Part shown: positions 20,923 through 23,060 of the stretch, piece by piece | Layout of the letters: every line of letters begins with the position of its first letter | Position numbering within the stretch: the first letter of the stretch is position 1 | Source of the DNA: a virus | IMG/VR virus record: IMGVR_UViG_3300005914_000110 | Location: 1-23,060 of that record | DNA length: 23,060 bases | Direction: 5' to 3' (one strand) | Translations under genes and position numbers: made by a program | The notes under the pieces: generated by a model | The model's database searches: none | Seen by the model: the letters and a program-made list of their open reading frames with translations, nothing else | Told to the model about the DNA's origin: nothing

Positions 20923-22173
20923 ATGTCCACATATAAAGACGAGATTGAAGCGTACGTCAAAGCAAACCCTGGCTTATTTACCCGCCAGCAAATAGCAAAA
21001 CATTTCAATAAACCCTATGACCGAGTTAGAAAAATAGCTACTGAGCGCAATCTTAGTAGCTTTTTTGATAGTGGTATAATTATGAAGGAAAGCTCATTAA
21101 CACAGGAGGCTGTAATGACTGAACCAACTCGGGCGGATGTCAACAGGCTCCGTCAAATATGTGAAGAACGCGGATTACCCTTCGAGAAGTGGGGCATCTG
21201 GTGGGACAAGACCAAAGATTCTTCCATCGCTTTCTATAACAAGGAAGCGAAGGAAATCGAGGAAAAGTCCCAAGAAGAATTCTTGAAACGAATATCTAAA
21301 GCTGCACCTCGCATAAAGAAATCGCCTGTACCGACAAAGACACTGGCGATTGCAGCGAGCTTCGATGTACATATCGGCAAACATTGTGAACTGATACGTA
21401 CTGGTCGCGAATATACGCCTGACATGGCCGTTAAGCAAGTCCTTGAAGGGCAAGCTGCATTGTTTGGACTCACTAAGCCGTTTGGTGTCACTGACATCTT
21501 GCTGCCAATGGGCAACGACGTTGTACACGTTGACGCTAACAACTCCAAGACTACTGGTGGCACACCACAAGACGTATACGGGTCTATCGAATCACAGATG
21601 CTACTGGCAACTGAGATGTATATCCGTTCTATCGAAGGGTTTGCCGTCAATCACAACGTCTGGCTGTGTCACGTACACAGTAACCACGATCGGGTAGCTG
21701 GCTGGAGCGTTAGCCAGATGGTCGCTCGATACTTCCACAACCACCCACGAGTACATGCGGCTATTCCATCTATTGGACAGCATCACCGCAAGTACTTTGT
21801 GTTTGGTGACAGTCTTATCATGTTCCATCATGGTGAGGCGAAAGAAGAAAAGCTGCTCGGCGTAATAAAGGCAGAGGCAGGATTTGCCCTTGCTCAAACC
21901 AACCGAGTGTACGTCTACCAAGGTCACACGCATCACAAAACACTGAGTAAGCGTGGCTTAAATACCGAAATGGGTGTAGAAAAAGACCACTCATCTATGA
22001 CGGTAATCAAGGCGGGTAATGGTGCAGTTAATCAAATGTATGTGGAGACTGTACGCTCTCCATCCCCAGCAGATGATTGGCACAGTCAGAAACTGTTTCT
22101 TAACATGCCCGCTGTAGAAATGTTCATTCACAGCGACAAAGCCCAGTTTGCAAGGTTTACACACTGGATGTAA
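20923..22173 (+). CDS. Calcineurin-like metallophosphoesterase with N-terminal DNA-binding helix-turn-helix
   Basis: 416 aa. Residues 1-45 read as a small helix-turn-helix (FTRQQIAKHFNKPYDRVRKI). Residues 140-345 hold the two-metal phosphoesterase motifs: SFDVHIGK (D148, H150), MGNDVVHVD (about 197-204), HSNHDR (N254, H255, D256), MFHHGE (302-303) and GHTHHK (H335, H337). Phage versions may act as nucleases or DNA phosphatases in replication. A second promoter (21072-21080) and a canonical AGGAGG 5 nt before M65 (21115) suggest a shorter product of 352 aa without the helix-turn-helix. The terminator at 22181-22209 ends it. Confidence 0.85.
   Translation: MSTYKDEIEAYVKANPGLFTRQQIAKHFNKPYDRVRKIATERNLSSFFDSGIIMKESSLTQEAVMTEPTRADVNRLRQICEERGLPFEKWGIWWDKTKDSSIAFYNKEAKEIEEKSQEEFLKRISKAAPRIKKSPVPTKTLAIAASFDVHIGKHCELIRTGREYTPDMAVKQVLEGQAALFGLTKPFGVTDILLPMGNDVVHVDANNSKTTGGTPQDVYGSIESQMLLATEMYIRSIEGFAVNHNVWLCHVHSNHDRVAGWSVSQMVARYFHNHPRVHAAIPSIGQHHRKYFVFGDSLIMFHHGEAKEEKLLGVIKAEAGFALAQTNRVYVYQGHTHHKTLSKRGLNTEMGVEKDHSSMTVIKAGNGAVNQMYVETVRSPSPADDWHSQKLFLNMPAVEMFIHSDKAQFARFTHWM
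21072..21109 (+). promoter_or_regulatory. Internal promoter and Shine-Dalgarno within the phosphoesterase gene
   Basis: TGGTATAAT at 21072-21080, then AGGAGG at 21104-21109, then 5 nt and in-frame ATG at 21115. This is the only textbook Shine-Dalgarno and spacing ahead of a long frame in the window. Confidence 0.5.
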
Positions 22174-22180
22174 AACTTAA

Positions 22181-22209
22181 ACCCCCCTCTTTGGAGGGGG
22201 GTCTTTATT
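22181..22209 (+). terminator. Intrinsic terminator
   Basis: 9-bp G/C-rich stem 22181-22189/22194-22202 with a TTTG loop and a T-rich tail, 8 nt after the phosphoesterase stop. Confidence 0.92.
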
Positions 22210-22226
22210 TGTTTCTGATAATGGGG

Positions 22227-22232
22227 TATACT
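22227..22232 (+). promoter_or_regulatory. -10 box before third HNH gene
   Basis: TATACT, 9 nt before the ATG at 22242. The resulting leader would be at most a few nucleotides. Confidence 0.4.
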
Positions 22233-22241
22233 AGAGGGTAT

Positions 22242-22787
22242 ATGAAATGGAAACAAATACCACAAGTAGGAGGAAACTATGAATGTAATACAAACGGGGA
22301 AATCCGTAGGGTTCTAGGAATTGTAAAGTTCGGTAAACAAACAAGAAAAGTAGGAGGAAACGTTTTAAAGCCTAAGACTAAAAAAAATGGTTATCTTGAA
22401 GTTAACTTAACTGTAAGCAACACATCTAAAAGCTTTTACGTTCACAGGTTGATAGCTGCGGCTTGGTTAGATATGACTACAAATAACTTGCAGGTAAACC
22501 ATAAAGATGGTGACAAAAGTAACAACACAATTAGAAATCTTGAGGTTGTGACGCAGAGTCAAAACATGGTTCATGCGTATAAATTAGGTTTGATAAAACC
22601 TAGAAACTTTAAAGGTTCGAATCACCCAAACGCTAGAACTAACGAGGAAGAGGTTGTTAAAATAAGGCACGAACATACAAACCACCATAGTATAAAAAGA
22701 TTGTTAATTGACTACCCGCATTTAACAAAACCTATTCTTACTAAGATAGTGTACCGCGAAAGCTGGAAGCATGTGATAGTGCTATAA
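22242..22787 (+). CDS. NUMOD4-HNH homing endonuclease
   Basis: 181 aa from the ATG at 22242. An NUMOD4-like start (MKWKQIPQVGGNYECNTNGE) is followed by the HNH core YVHRLIAAAWL and VNHKDGDKSNNTIRNLEVV with the catalytic His and Asn residues. The C-terminus is a DNA-binding segment (ARTNEEEVVKIRHEHTNHHS). An in-frame ATG at 22191 lies in the terminator hairpin and is rejected. It sits as a single cassette between the phosphoesterase terminator and the next promoter, typical of a mobile endonuclease. Confidence 0.88.
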   Translation: MKWKQIPQVGGNYECNTNGEIRRVLGIVKFGKQTRKVGGNVLKPKTKKNGYLEVNLTVSNTSKSFYVHRLIAAAWLDMTTNNLQVNHKDGDKSNNTIRNLEVVTQSQNMVHAYKLGLIKPRNFKGSNHPNARTNEEEVVKIRHEHTNHHSIKRLLIDYPHLTKPILTKIVYRESWKHVIVL

Positions 22788-22788
22788 T
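22780..22788 (+). promoter_or_regulatory. Extended -10 promoter
   Basis: TGCTATAAT overlapping the HNH stop codon, 26 nt upstream of the next ATG (22815). Confidence 0.55.
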
Positions 22789-22814
22789 TGTAAGTTCAAT
22801 CTTAATTTACTTTT

Positions 22815-22988
22815 ATGTTCATCGGCAACCGTATCAAAATCACCTCAGAAGAAACAACTAACTACGTGATACGGGACATACAGACCCAGGACCAGCTAGA
22901 CAAGTACCGAGGGTTGGAGGGTTACGGTATAGAGGTGCTGCCAGTTATCCACAACAACATGGCAGAGTGTGAGTCTTGCTCCGCTTAG
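22815..22988 (+). CDS. Very small hypothetical protein
   Basis: 57 aa, MFIGNRIKITSEETTNYVIR then DKYRGLEGYGIEVLPVIHNN and a terminal ECESC cysteine pair. No family is recognised. It has its own extended -10 promoter. After its stop, GTGTATAGT at 22991-22999 suggests another transcript leaving the window, but no start codon follows at 6 nt and the remaining 72 bp hold no identifiable gene. Confidence 0.55.
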   Translation: MFIGNRIKITSEETTNYVIRDIQTQDQLDKYRGLEGYGIEVLPVIHNNMAECESCSA

Positions 22989-23060
22989 TAGTGTATAGTG
23001 TTAGTAACCCAGTAGTGGTGTGTTTAACAGGCGTATGATGTATTAAGTCACCGTATGGTG

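Noticed and set aside
22191-22241. Upstream start for the third HNH gene
   Set aside because: The extra codons come from the terminator hairpin and precede the -10 box.
1-23060. CRISPR array, insertion sequence or attachment site
   Set aside because: No regularly spaced repeats, transposase, integrase or flanking duplication was seen. The HNH genes are the only mobile elements supported.

Overview
This window is part of a tailed double-stranded DNA bacteriophage genome (Caudoviricetes). The evidence is a contiguous head module (large terminase, portal, scaffold-like protein, major capsid protein, adaptor) plus a phage replication and recombination module. There is no integrase, repressor, tRNA, rRNA or CRISPR array. 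Base composition is moderate. Genes use the standard code with ordinary TAA, TAG and TGA stops.

Almost no gene has a Shine-Dalgarno sequence. Instead at least seven genes carry an extended -10 box of the type TGN-TANNNT exactly 6 nt before the start codon, so their mRNAs are probably leaderless. This points to a host that tolerates leaderless or SD-less initiation. The host itself cannot be named from this sequence; Patescibacteria-like or actinobacterial hosts are possible but unproven.

Layout. (1) 1-7355, minus strand: morphogenesis genes read right to left as large terminase, portal, two small proteins, scaffold, capsid, adaptor and a cut-off virion gene. Promoters precede the terminase, portal, scaffold and adaptor genes. 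(2) 7371-7858, minus strand: about 490 nt with no ORF but many consistent helices, including a clean three-way junction. G-U pairs that form only on the minus strand show which strand is transcribed. This is the best candidate for an undescribed element, a large ornate phage RNA. (3) 7907-10273, minus strand: three very small genes, a helix-turn-helix protein with a structured leader, a 454-bp structured intergenic stretch, and a probable small terminase. (4) 10274-10453: divergent control region with a near-consensus promoter. (5) 10454-13783, plus strand: small early-type genes of mostly unknown function. (6) 13847-22988, plus strand: replication and recombination genes. They comprise a primase with an unusual domain order, an AAA+/MCM-like ATPase, an SF2 helicase, a Holliday-resolvase-like nuclease, a YqaJ exonuclease, a dNMP kinase and a metallophosphoesterase. 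Three free-standing HNH endonuclease genes lie among them. One SSB-like gene is encoded on the opposite strand, separated by a perfect bidirectional terminator.

Together, region 6 would supply DNA unwinding, priming, ssDNA coating, recombination and nucleotide supply. Regions 1 and 3 would package that DNA into heads. The tail and lysis genes are presumably outside the window.
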